DNA from: JAGPUQ01 sp041594335
Lineage (GTDB): Bacteria; Pseudomonadota; Gammaproteobacteria; Pseudomonadales; Porticoccaceae
Assembly: GCA_041594335.1 (NCBI GenBank)
Contig: JBFHML010000004.1
Span: 6,444-70,443, forward strand
Length of the DNA: 64,000 nt
Reading direction: 5' to 3'
Part shown: positions 45,392-53,188 of the stretch, piece after piece
How the letters are laid out: every line of letters begins with the position of its first letter
Numbering within the stretch: the first letter of the stretch is position 1
Translations under genes and position numbers: made by a program
Notes under the pieces: model-generated
Databases searched by the model: none
Told to the model about the DNA's origin: nothing
The model's input: the letters and a program-made list of their open reading frames with translations, nothing else

Positions 45392-46153
45392 ATGACAGAT
45401 TCCAGCGCGTACAAAACCCAGTTGCGGGAGTTGCAGGTCGAGTTGGTCCGCCTGCAGCGCGACATCATTGCCGATGGTCGCAAACTCTTGGTGATCTTTG
45501 AAGGCCGCGATGCCGCAGGAAAGGATGGCGCCATCAAGCGCATTGTCCGGCACCTGAGCCCTCGGGAGACCCGGGTGGTTGCTCTTGGCAAACCCTCTGA
45601 TCGCGAGCGCAGCAGCTGGTACTTCCAACGCTACGTTCCCCATCTGCCCAGTGCCGGCGAATGGGTGCTGTTCAATCGCAGTTGGTATAACCGGGCCGGT
45701 GTCGAACGCGTGATGGGGTTTTGTACTGACGCGGAATACTGGGAGTTCATCGACACCGTCATCGAGTTCGAATCGATGCTCGTGCGATCCGGCATTCAGT
45801 TGCTCAAATACTATCTGGACATCGAACGCGACACGCAACATCAACGCCTTGCGAAGCGTAAAACAGACCCACTCAAACAATGGAAACGGAGCCCGATTGA
45901 CGATAGCGCCCAACAGCGCTGGGATGCCTACACGGTGGCGCGCGATGCCATGCTAACGCGGACGCATCATCCGCTGGCCCCCTGGGTCCTGATTCGTGCC
46001 GATCACAAGCGCCAGACGCGACTTAATCTGATTCGCGATCTATTATCGCGCCAGCACTATATCGGCCAAAGCGCTGTCCTATCGCCTCCAGATCGCAAAA
46101 TCGTCATGGAATTTGATCCTTCCTACATCGCGCAGGGGCTGCTGGCGCGCTGA
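45392..46153 (+). CDS. ppk2: Polyphosphate kinase 2 family protein
   Basis: 253 residues. Walker A is at 37-46 (EGRDAAGKDG), followed by the lid region SDRERSSWYFQRYV and NRSWYNRAGVERVMGF, typical of one-domain PPK2. The RSSWYFQRYV and NRSWYNR pattern points to class I, which mostly makes NTP from NDP and polyphosphate; class cannot be fixed by eye. It is almost certainly co-transcribed with the NAD-kinase-like gene. Confidence 0.92.
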   Translation: MTDSSAYKTQLRELQVELVRLQRDIIADGRKLLVIFEGRDAAGKDGAIKRIVRHLSPRETRVVALGKPSDRERSSWYFQRYVPHLPSAGEWVLFNRSWYNRAGVERVMGFCTDAEYWEFIDTVIEFESMLVRSGIQLLKYYLDIERDTQHQRLAKRKTDPLKQWKRSPIDDSAQQRWDAYTVARDAMLTRTHHPLAPWVLIRADHKRQTRLNLIRDLLSRQHYIGQSAVLSPPDRKIVMEFDPSYIAQGLLAR

Positions 46154-46169
46154 ATAGATGCTTTCCTCC

Positions 46170-46197
46170 TTGCCGGCTTTGTCGCCAAAGGTATAAT
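46170..46197 (+). promoter_or_regulatory. Promoter of tRNA-Ser(UGA)
   Basis: TTGCCG, 16 bases, TATAAT; the tRNA begins 12 bases after the -10. The discriminator is very GC-rich (GGCCGCCCGCC), as expected for a stable-RNA promoter under stringent control. Confidence 0.65.
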
Positions 46198-46208
46198 GGC
46201 CGCCCGCC

Positions 46209-46296
46209 GGAGGGGTGGCTGAGTGGTTGAAAGCACCGGTCTTGAAAACCGGCGTGTCGTAAGGCACCCAGGGTTCGAATCCCTGCCCCTCCGCCA
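46209..46296 (+). tRNA. tRNA-Ser (anticodon UGA)
   Basis: The acceptor stem GGAGGGG pairs with CCCCTCC, then the discriminator G and an encoded CCA. The anticodon loop is CTTGAAA, anticodon TGA, on a CCGGT/ACCGG stem. The long variable arm (CGTGTCGTAAGGCAC) is the mark of a serine tRNA. T-loop GGTTCGAATCC is canonical. It reads UCA and related codons. Confidence 0.97.
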
Positions 46297-46483
46297 CTCT
46301 TTCTAAGCTCCTCGATCCCCCTGACGACTCCCTCACCAAACTGCGGTGGTTTACCCGCTGATGACATCGCAATCCCCCACCGGATACCGGTGGCGGTGAG
46401 GTGTAGTGCGGATCTTGAGCGGAGGGCGGCACGGAATGCCGTAGCAGGTCTGACGAGAGGGCTGGCGGAGCGCTGTGATTAGA

Positions 46484-46574
46484 TGGCGGTGAGGGAGGGA
46501 TTCGAACCCTCGATACCGGATAAGGGTATACTCCCTTAGCAGGGGAGCGCCTTCAGCCGCTCGGCCACCTCACC
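46484..46574 (-). tRNA. tRNA-Ser (anticodon GCU)
   Basis: Read on minus: acceptor GGTGAGG with CCTCACC, then G and an encoded CCA. The anticodon loop is CTGCTAA on a CTCCC/GGGAG stem, anticodon GCT. A long variable arm (TATACCCTTATCCGGTA) confirms serine. It reads AGC and AGU. It faces the UGA tRNA across 187 bp in which no other feature was seen, and lies downstream of csrA as in E. coli and Pseudomonas. Confidence 0.97.
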
Positions 46575-46695
46575 TGAAAATCAAAGCTGTAAATCGTAAG
46601 CTGTCCGGCAGCTGCGAAAAGTCGCCAGTTGGCTCCGAGAAAGCGACGCGAATCTTACCACAGTGGGCGCCGAGGTACAGCGCGCGAAACGCGAT

Positions 46696-46714
46696 GGAGG
46701 GCTCAGAGCCCTCC
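46696..46714. terminator. Hairpin spanning the csrA stop codon
   Basis: GGAGGGCT-loop-AGCCCTCC, a perfect 8-bp stem with a 3-base loop, contains the csrA stop codon. No T-run follows on the minus strand. It could slow decay or act with a Rho-dependent end. Confidence 0.4.
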
Positions 46715-46891
46715 GGCCGCAGATCGTTTTTCCTGCTGGATGCGCTCGTAGATTTCTTCCCTGTGTACAGGCAAGTCTCTGGGCGCGTTCACGCCGAGGC
46801 GAACCTGATTGCCCTTCACGCCCAAAACTGTCACGGTCACGTCATCTCCGATGACCAAGGTTTCTCCGACCCGTCGAGTCAATATTAGCAT
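46703..46891 (-). CDS. csrA: Carbon storage regulator CsrA/RsmA
   Basis: 62 residues (E. coli 61). The start MLILTRRVGETLVIGDDV and the RNA-contact residues R44-like in VNAPRDLPVHREEIYERI are conserved; the protein binds GGA motifs in mRNA leaders as a dimer. ATG with GGAGG eight bases upstream is chosen; an in-frame ATG further up would read through the leader hairpin. It lies between lysC and tRNA-Ser, the classical location. Confidence 0.97.
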   Translation of the reverse strand: MLILTRRVGETLVIGDDVTVTVLGVKGNQVRLGVNAPRDLPVHREEIYERIQQEKRSAAGGL

Positions 46892-46924
46892 TGCTGCCTC
46901 CGTCTCTCCATAACTGCCAAAATA

Positions 46925-46958
46925 AAAGGCCATTAAATATCTATACTTAAAGGCCTTT
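46925..46958 (-). terminator. Intrinsic-terminator-like hairpin in the csrA leader
   Basis: On minus AAAGGCC and GGCCTTT form a 7-bp stem around a 20-base AT-rich loop, followed by TTTTATTTT. It ends about 28 bases before the csrA ATG. It may stop transcripts from lysC or attenuate csrA itself; in the other direction the run TTTCTT also follows. Confidence 0.6.
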
Positions 46959-47028
46959 CTTGATGTTATTTATTATTTTTGTGCCGTGCACTCGCGAGCG
47001 TCTCGCAAACGAATTCACCTGCCAATTT

Positions 47029-47056
47029 AGTCTAGCAGAGCGCCTCCAAAGTTTCA
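47029..47056 (-). promoter_or_regulatory. Weak candidate csrA promoter
   Basis: TGAAAC, 16 bases, TAGACT on the minus strand, between the lysC stop and the leader hairpin. It would give a leader of about 130 bases for csrA. The match is modest and other starts are possible. Confidence 0.3.
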
Positions 47057-47102
47057 TTAAAAGCTAATATTCCGTTGCGCTTGGCTGTTGTCGGTCACAA
47101 TT

Positions 47103-48362
47103 TCAGGAAGTGATTTCCGGCGGCACATCCAAACCATCCACCACCGGTCGGTCGAGCTCGAATGCGCTGTGCAGTGCCCGTACGCTGAGCTCTAGATATT
47201 TTTCCTCGATCACCACAGTGATCTTGATTTCGGAAGTACTGATCATCTGTATGTTGATGCCATGCTCGGCAAGCGTCGCGAACATGCGGGCGGCAACCCC
47301 CGCATGTGAACGCATCCCCACTCCCACCAAGGACAGCTTGGCGATGCGATCGTCGACGACGATGGCCGTCGCTCGGAGATCGGCGCGCAGCGACTCGAGA
47401 ATCCGCTGCGCCTTTTTCATTTCGTTGCGATGCACGGTGAACGTGAGCGACGTAGTACCGTCTTCGGCAACGTTCTGAACGATGACGTCCACTTCGATGT
47501 TGGCATCACTGATCGGCCCGAGAATCCGGTAGGCCACACCAGGCACATCCGGCACGCCAGAGACTGTAAGTTTCGCCTCATCCCGGTTGAAGGCGATACC
47601 GGAGACTAAGGGTTTTTCCATATCATCCTCATCGTCCAGAGTGATCAAGGTGCCAGGCCCATCGGCAAAGCTGGACAGCACGCGCAGTGGGACTTGATAT
47701 TTCCCGGCGAACTCCACCGAGCGGATCTGCAATACCTTCGAGCCTTGGCTCGCCATCTCGAGCATTTCCTCGAAAGTGATCCGATCGAGCCTGCGCGCGC
47801 GTTCGACCACTCGTGGATCCGTTGTATAGACTCCATCGACATCGGTGTAGATTTGACATTCATTGGCACCGAGGGCCGCCGCCAGAGCTACTCCGGTCGT
47901 GTCAGAGCCCCCCCGCCCCAGCGTGGTGATATTGCCGCGATCGTCCACACCTTGGAAACCTGCAACCACCACCACCCTGCCCGCCGCCAGATCAGCGCGA
48001 ATGGCGTCCACTTCGATGTGCTCGATCCGTGCCTTGGTGTGGGCACTGTCAGTCAGAATACGAATCTGTCCACCCGTGTAAGAGCGTGCGGGGCAACCCC
48101 GCTCCTCGAGCGCCATGGCCAGCAAGGCGATGGTGACTTGCTCTCCGGTCGAAACCAGTACGTCCAGTTCTCGAGGAGAGGGATGTTCGGAAAGCTCCTG
48201 CGCGAGGGCGATCAAGCGATTGGTTTCCCCACTCATCGCAGAGACCACCACCACGAGGTCGTGGCCTCGGGCCCGCTCGGCCGCCACCTTGTCGGCTACG
48301 GCGCGAATTCGCTCAATGGAACCGACGGAGGTGCCGCCGTATTTCTGGACCAAGAGACTCAT
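47103..48362 (-). CDS. lysC: Aspartate kinase
   Basis: 419 residues. The kinase start is SLLVQKYGGTSVGSIERI, with FQGVDDRGNITTLGRGGSD in the catalytic domain. Two ACT regulatory domains follow from about residue 265. It makes aspartyl phosphate, the substrate of Asd at 12.6-13.7 kb. The 84-bp gap to alaS is too short for a lysine riboswitch. The length fits the class with internal beta-subunit found in pseudomonads. Confidence 0.96.
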   Translation of the reverse strand: MSLLVQKYGGTSVGSIERIRAVADKVAAERARGHDLVVVVSAMSGETNRLIALAQELSEHPSPRELDVLVSTGEQVTIALLAMALEERGCPARSYTGGQIRILTDSAHTKARIEHIEVDAIRADLAAGRVVVVAGFQGVDDRGNITTLGRGGSDTTGVALAAALGANECQIYTDVDGVYTTDPRVVERARRLDRITFEEMLEMASQGSKVLQIRSVEFAGKYQVPLRVLSSFADGPGTLITLDDEDDMEKPLVSGIAFNRDEAKLTVSGVPDVPGVAYRILGPISDANIEVDVIVQNVAEDGTTSLTFTVHRNEMKKAQRILESLRADLRATAIVVDDRIAKLSLVGVGMRSHAGVAARMFATLAEHGINIQMISTSEIKITVVIEEKYLELSVRALHSAFELDRPVVDGLDVPPEITS

Positions 48363-48446
48363 GGATGCTGGCTATGCCCGCGTTTAGCGCACCAAATGGC
48401 GCGCGACTTTATCATCAACGCCGCGACTGGAATAGCGGGTTGCGCT

Positions 48447-51047
48447 TCAGTTGCCGACCCGGCGAGCAAGCCACTCTGGCACGGATCCCAGCGCGGCATT
48501 CAGCGCGCCGACATCGGCCCCGCCTCCCTGGGCCATATCCGGCCGGCCACCGCCCTTGCCGCCAATTTGCGCGGCGACATGCTGCAGGAGATCCCCGGCC
48601 TTGATCCGATCCGTAAGATCCTTGGTAACCCCCGCGACCAGTAGGGCCTTGCCATCCTCCTCTGCCGCCAGCATCACCACGCCACTGCCGAGCTTGGATT
48701 TGAGCTGATCGGCAATTTCGCGAAGGGCTCGTGCGTCGGCCCCTTCTATGCGCTGTACCAGCACTGAGACTCCGCCGACCTGCTGGACCTGCGCCAAAGG
48801 GTCCGCTCCCGCGCTGGCAGCCAAACGAGTCTTAAGGTTTTGCAGTTCTCGACTCAACTGTCGATTGTGTTCCACGGCCTGTCGCGCCTTGTCCACGATC
48901 TGTGCAGGACTCGTTTTCAACGCTGCAGCTGCGGCGGAAATCTGGGTTTCCAGGGTTTCGACGTATGCTAGTGCAACGGTCCCGGCCACAGCCTCGATTC
49001 GGCGCACACCGGAAGCGACCCCGGATTCCGACAGGATCTTAAAAAGCCCAATGTCCCCCGTACGCCGCACGTGGGTACCCCCGCATAATTCCACGGAAAA
49101 GCCGTCGCCCATCGTCAATACGCGCACCTGCTCGCCATACTTCTCTCCAAACAGTGCTAAGGCCCCCCGCTGACGCGCCTCGTCCATAGCCATCAGATCG
49201 GTTTCCACCGGCGTGTTCGTCAAGATTTCCCGGTTGACTCGATGCTCAATAGCGGCCAACGATTCGGGGGTCAACGGCTCACCATGAGAGAAATCAAACC
49301 GGAGTCGTTCGGCATCCACCAGCGAGCCCTTCTGGGTGATGTGTGTGCCCAGGATTTCTCGCAGTGCGGCATGCAGAAGGTGCGTAGCGGAATGGTGGCG
49401 CGCCGTCGCGGCGCGCAATTGATGATCCACTACAGCGACTACGGCGTCGTCTACCCGGAGCTCGCCCTCAACGAGGGCGCCAAAGTGTAAGTAATGGTCA
49501 CCCTGACGGCGGCAGTCTTCCACGCGGAACCGCCCTGCCGCGGTTCGCAACTCGCCGCGATCACCGACCTGACCGCCACCCTCGCTGTAAAACGGCGTGT
49601 CGGTCAACACAACGATGCCGGTCTCGCCCGCGTTCAGTCGAGAGACAAGTTGGTTGCCGCACAGCAATGCGGTAATCCGGGTTTCTGTAGCCAGGGTATC
49701 GTAACCTAGGAACTGGGTGGCCCCGGCGCCTTCCGGAAGCGGTAGGAACTCCGCCTGAAAGCGGTTGCCGCTGCGCGCCCGCTCGCGCTGTTCGGCCATG
49801 CAGCGCTCGTATCCCGCCATATCTAGCGTATAGCCACGTTCGCGGGCAATGTCGTTGGTCAAATCGACCGGAAAACCATAGGTATCGTAGAGCAAAAACA
49901 CGAGGGAGCCCGGGAGCTCCTGCCCTGAGATCTGACTGAGCTCCGCTTCCAGCACGGCAAGCCCGGTATCAAGAGTGCGCGCAAACTGCGCCTCTTCCGC
50001 CCTCAGTATGTCCTCGACCCGGGTTTGTGCGGACGCAAGCTCGGGATAGGCCGCGCCCATTTCCGCGACGAGCGGCGCGACCAGTTTGTAAAAGAAGGGT
50101 TCGGTCGCGCCCAGCTTATGGCCATGGCGCAGTGCGCGACGAACGATTCTGCGTACGACATAACCACGCCCCTCGTTACCGGGCGACACTCCATCAGCCA
50201 CGAGAAAGGCGCAAGACCGGATGTGGTCGGCAATCACGCGTAACGAGGCGGCGTTACGATCGGCAGCACCGGTAGCCGCTGCGGCGGCGTCAATCAGGCG
50301 GGAAAACAAGTCGATATCGTAGTTATTATGCACGCCCTGCAATACGGCGGCGATACGCTCCAGCCCCATCCCCGTGTCGATGGAGGGCTTAGGCAGGGGA
50401 TGCAGATGCCCTTCAGAATCCCGCTCATACTGCATGAAGACGAGGTTCCAAATCTCGATATAGCGATCGAGATCGCCTTGCTCGCTGCCCGGCGGGCCAC
50501 CGGGTACGTCTGGGCCATGATCGTAGAAGATCTCGGAGCAAGGGCCGCAGGGACCGGTATCCCCCATCTGCCAGAAATTGTCCTCATCAAGCCGCGAAAA
50601 GCGTTCTGGGCTGATGCCAATTTCGCGCAACCAAATATCCGCAGCTTCGGCATCGGTATGGTGAACCGTTACCCACAGCCGCTCTGGGGGCAAACCCAGA
50701 CGTCCGGTGAGGAATTCCCAGGCGAAGTGGATGGCCTCCCGTTTGAAGTAATCGCCAAAACTGAAATTGCCGAGCATCTCGAAAAACGTGTGGTGGCGCG
50801 CGGTGAATCCCACGTTCTCGAGATCATTGTGCTTTCCTCCGGCACGTACGCAGCGCTGCGCCGATGCAGCCCGAGCGTAAGGGCGAGATTCAAGGCCCAA
50901 GAAGACATCCTTGAATTGCACCATCCCCGCATTGGTAAATAGCAACGTAGGGTCATTGCCCGGCACGAGGCTGCTGCTCGGGACGAGCTGATGATCTTGG
51001 CCACCAAAGTAATCGAGAAAAGCCTGACGAATCTCGGCGCTCTTCAA
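48447..51047 (-). CDS. alaS: Alanyl-tRNA synthetase
   Basis: 866 residues (E. coli 876). The catalytic domain starts SAEIRQAFLDYFGGQDHQ; the editing site has HHSATHLLHAAL and CGGTHVRRTGDIG, the zinc-binding motifs. The C-terminal C-Ala domain ends with GGGRPDMAQGGG. Its place between recX and lysC is conserved, though three extra genes lie between it and recX here. Confidence 0.97.
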   Translation of the reverse strand: MKSAEIRQAFLDYFGGQDHQLVPSSSLVPGNDPTLLFTNAGMVQFKDVFLGLESRPYARAASAQRCVRAGGKHNDLENVGFTARHHTFFEMLGNFSFGDYFKREAIHFAWEFLTGRLGLPPERLWVTVHHTDAEAADIWLREIGISPERFSRLDEDNFWQMGDTGPCGPCSEIFYDHGPDVPGGPPGSEQGDLDRYIEIWNLVFMQYERDSEGHLHPLPKPSIDTGMGLERIAAVLQGVHNNYDIDLFSRLIDAAAAATGAADRNAASLRVIADHIRSCAFLVADGVSPGNEGRGYVVRRIVRRALRHGHKLGATEPFFYKLVAPLVAEMGAAYPELASAQTRVEDILRAEEAQFARTLDTGLAVLEAELSQISGQELPGSLVFLLYDTYGFPVDLTNDIARERGYTLDMAGYERCMAEQRERARSGNRFQAEFLPLPEGAGATQFLGYDTLATETRITALLCGNQLVSRLNAGETGIVVLTDTPFYSEGGGQVGDRGELRTAAGRFRVEDCRRQGDHYLHFGALVEGELRVDDAVVAVVDHQLRAATARHHSATHLLHAALREILGTHITQKGSLVDAERLRFDFSHGEPLTPESLAAIEHRVNREILTNTPVETDLMAMDEARQRGALALFGEKYGEQVRVLTMGDGFSVELCGGTHVRRTGDIGLFKILSESGVASGVRRIEAVAGTVALAYVETLETQISAAAAALKTSPAQIVDKARQAVEHNRQLSRELQNLKTRLAASAGADPLAQVQQVGGVSVLVQRIEGADARALREIADQLKSKLGSGVVMLAAEEDGKALLVAGVTKDLTDRIKAGDLLQHVAAQIGGKGGGRPDMAQGGGADVGALNAALGSVPEWLARRVGN

Positions 51048-51084
51048 GCTGGGCTCCGTAGGTTAAAAAGAGGTTTCGAGCCGA

Positions 51085-51432
51085 TCAGAAGCCGAGTTGA
51101 GACTCGGAAAACTCCTTGCCGGCAAGCAAATGCAAGTGCAGGTGAAACACGGTTTGACCCGCGCCCGCACCATTGTTGATGATAAGCCGGAAGGCGTCTT
51201 CGACGCCCACACGTCTCGCCACTTCCCCCGCGGTCAACATCATGTGGCCCAGCAACTCAAGATCCTCGGGGTGAGCTTCGCAAAGGCGAGGTATCACCTT
51301 GCGTGGAATGATCAGCAGGTGAACCGGCGCCTTGGGCGCAATGTCCTTGATCGCCACGCAGTGCTCGTCTTCGTAGACGATCTCTGCCGGCAGTTCACGG
51401 TTGATGATTTTCAGAAAAATGCTGTCAGCCAT
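51085..51432 (-). CDS. HIT-family nucleotide hydrolase (HinT-like)
   Basis: 115 residues. The catalytic HIT motif is HLHLHLL near the C-terminus, and the start SIFLKIINRELPAEIVYED is typical of the HinT branch, which hydrolyses adenosine phosphoramidates. ATG at MADSIFL fits homology; upstream codons have none. It ends 37 bp before alaS. Confidence 0.93.
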   Translation of the reverse strand: MADSIFLKIINRELPAEIVYEDEHCVAIKDIAPKAPVHLLIIPRKVIPRLCEAHPEDLELLGHMMLTAGEVARRVGVEDAFRLIINNGAGAGQTVFHLHLHLLAGKEFSESQLGF

Positions 51433-51478
51433 GTGGCTCTCCACTACAGCCCGGACCAGGTTCCGGATGGGTCCGCTC

Positions 51479-51682
51479 TCACGAGCGGTGCTCGGGTTCG
51501 CGCCCGGCACGCTCCTCGGCGGTGAGTTCCCGCGCCTCGGATTCCAGCATCACGGGTATGCCATCTCGAATCGGGTAAGCGAGTCCGCTGGCACGACAGC
51601 GCAATTCCTGGCGCTCACCGTCGTATTCGAGCGGAGCTTTGGTCACCGGGCATACGAGAATACTGAGTAGTTGCCGATCCAC
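51479..51682 (-). CDS. Trm112/YcaR-like small zinc-ribbon-type protein, GTG start
   Basis: 67 residues from a GTG (VDRQLLSILVCPVTKAPLEY), with a GGAGG site about ten bases upstream. The start and the RCRASGLAYPIRDGIPVML segment match the UPF0434/YcaR family. Only the first (LVCPVT) and a later Cys are present, so a full four-Cys zinc ribbon is lacking, as is normal in E. coli YcaR. Function is uncertain. An ATG 39 bases upstream would add an Arg-rich tail. Confidence 0.82.
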   Translation of the reverse strand: MDRQLLSILVCPVTKAPLEYDGERQELRCRASGLAYPIRDGIPVMLESEARELTAEERAGREPEHRS

Positions 51683-51782
51683 GGAATCCAACCTCCGGAT
51701 GCGACGGCGATCCCGTCGCATCGCTACACCTATTGTCTACACTGGGATTTTACGGGAAAGGCCGCGTCTGCTCTACGGGGGC

Positions 51783-52640
51783 CTAGGGCTCTATAGCGAT
51801 CCAGGGACTGGTTTGCCGCTGCGCAGGGAAATGGTCGAGCACCATTTGTGGATCGATGCGCTCGTCGCGCCAGTTCATTCGCCAATCGAGATGCGGCCCA
51901 GTCGCTCGCCCCGTAGCGCCAACCCGGGCGATGGGTTCCCCCCGCGCCACTTCCATTCCCTCTTGGACGAGAATCTCGCTGAGATGGATGAAGGTCGAGC
52001 TCAACCCCTGACCGTGGTCGAGAATCAAGGTGCCGCCCGAAAAATACATGTCCGGATGGGTCAGACTGACCTGCCCTGCCGCCGGGGCATACACCAAAGT
52101 GCCGGTTGGCGCGGCAATGTCCAGGCCATAATGTGGGTTTTTGGGCACGCCGTTGTATATGCGCGCGCTCCCGTAGACACCGGTGATGGGTCCTTCCAGT
52201 GGTCGGGCAAAGCCCTCGAGGAAGTCTTGTCGTACCGAGATCCGCGCGCGGGCGCGATCAACCAGCGCCTGCTCGTGTTGAATGCGGTTGAGGACTTCCG
52301 GCGGGGGCGTGACAGTGCGTTGCGGAACCCCGTCGATACGTTGTACTTCGTATTGCCGTTGCGCAACCTCGAATTTCAGTGTGCGCTGACCCAGCGGATC
52401 GGTAATCGTAAGCACCGCCACTGCAGGCGCGTCCCTACCCAATCCGAGCACAAAATACCCCTCGCGGCCAACCTCGATCCGCCTGCCTGCGAGGGCCACC
52501 TTTGCGATAGGCGCAACCCGGCCGACCACCATACCCCCTTGCTGCCAGGCGCCGCGAAACACCAGCGCCTCCGCTGCCCGGGCTGTTTCCGCCAGCGACA
52601 GCCCGATCACGGCCCAGAGCCACCAGATGTGCCGCATCAT
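51783..52640 (-). CDS. M23-family metallopeptidase, periplasmic
   Basis: 285 residues. A signal peptide (about 1-22, ending ETARAAEA) precedes an N-terminal beta domain and the LytM/M23 domain from about 160. Zinc ligands are visible in HYGLD; the last motif is GPHLDW instead of the classical HLHW. It probably cuts or binds peptidoglycan cross-bridges. The ATGATG start overlaps the recX stop and has GGAGG in front. Confidence 0.85.
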   Translation of the reverse strand: MMRHIWWLWAVIGLSLAETARAAEALVFRGAWQQGGMVVGRVAPIAKVALAGRRIEVGREGYFVLGLGRDAPAVAVLTITDPLGQRTLKFEVAQRQYEVQRIDGVPQRTVTPPPEVLNRIQHEQALVDRARARISVRQDFLEGFARPLEGPITGVYGSARIYNGVPKNPHYGLDIAAPTGTLVYAPAAGQVSLTHPDMYFSGGTLILDHGQGLSSTFIHLSEILVQEGMEVARGEPIARVGATGRATGPHLDWRMNWRDERIDPQMVLDHFPAQRQTSPWIAIEP

Positions 52641-53152
52641 GATTCCTCCGCGACCCCGAGGCGGGAGCTGAGCACTGTGCGAATCACCTCGGCGTCAAAT
52701 CCACGATAACTGAGAAAGCGCGCTCTGCGAGCACGTTCAGCCCAACCTGAAATTGCCGCAGATCCGTATTTTCGCCGATAGACATCGCCGGCCAACGCGC
52801 ACCAATCTGTCTCACTCTGCCGAAGCACTGATTCGATCAGGGCTCCCTCAATCCCGGATTCAGCTAATTCGCGGCGAATCCGCAGCGGCCCTTGGCCGCG
52901 CCGAACCCGGCTCGCGACCAAGGCTTCAGCAAAGCGCGCATCGCTCTGCAAGCCTTTTGCGCTCAGTTCTTCGAGCAGTGCTGCGATCTGCTCGGGAGTG
53001 GCGCCCAAGTGTTCCAGCTTGCCCATCAGTTCGAAGCGGCTGTGCTCGCGGCGCGCCAACCAATGCACTGCCCGCTTACGCAGCGCGGCCTCCGTCGCTC
53101 CCACAGCCTTGGCTTCTCCTAGCCGGGGCTTGCCCTTCCCTTTCAAAGCCAT
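52637..53152 (-). CDS. recX: Regulatory protein RecX
   Basis: 171 residues (E. coli 166). It consists of three-helix repeats with the typical LARREHSRFELMGKL and LSAKGLQSDARFAEALV and RRKYG. RecX binds along the RecA filament and limits it. It lies 36 bp after recA and is coupled to the M23 gene by an ATGA overlap. Confidence 0.95.
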   Translation of the reverse strand: MALKGKGKPRLGEAKAVGATEAALRKRAVHWLARREHSRFELMGKLEHLGATPEQIAALLEELSAKGLQSDARFAEALVASRVRRGQGPLRIRRELAESGIEGALIESVLRQSETDWCALAGDVYRRKYGSAAISGWAERARRARFLSYRGFDAEVIRTVLSSRLGVAEES

Positions 53153-53188
53153 CTGTTGGGACCACTCACGGGCGATTGCGGCAAGCCG

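Noticed and set aside
48363..48446. Lysine riboswitch before lysC
   Set aside because: The gap is only 84 bp, well below the size of that element.
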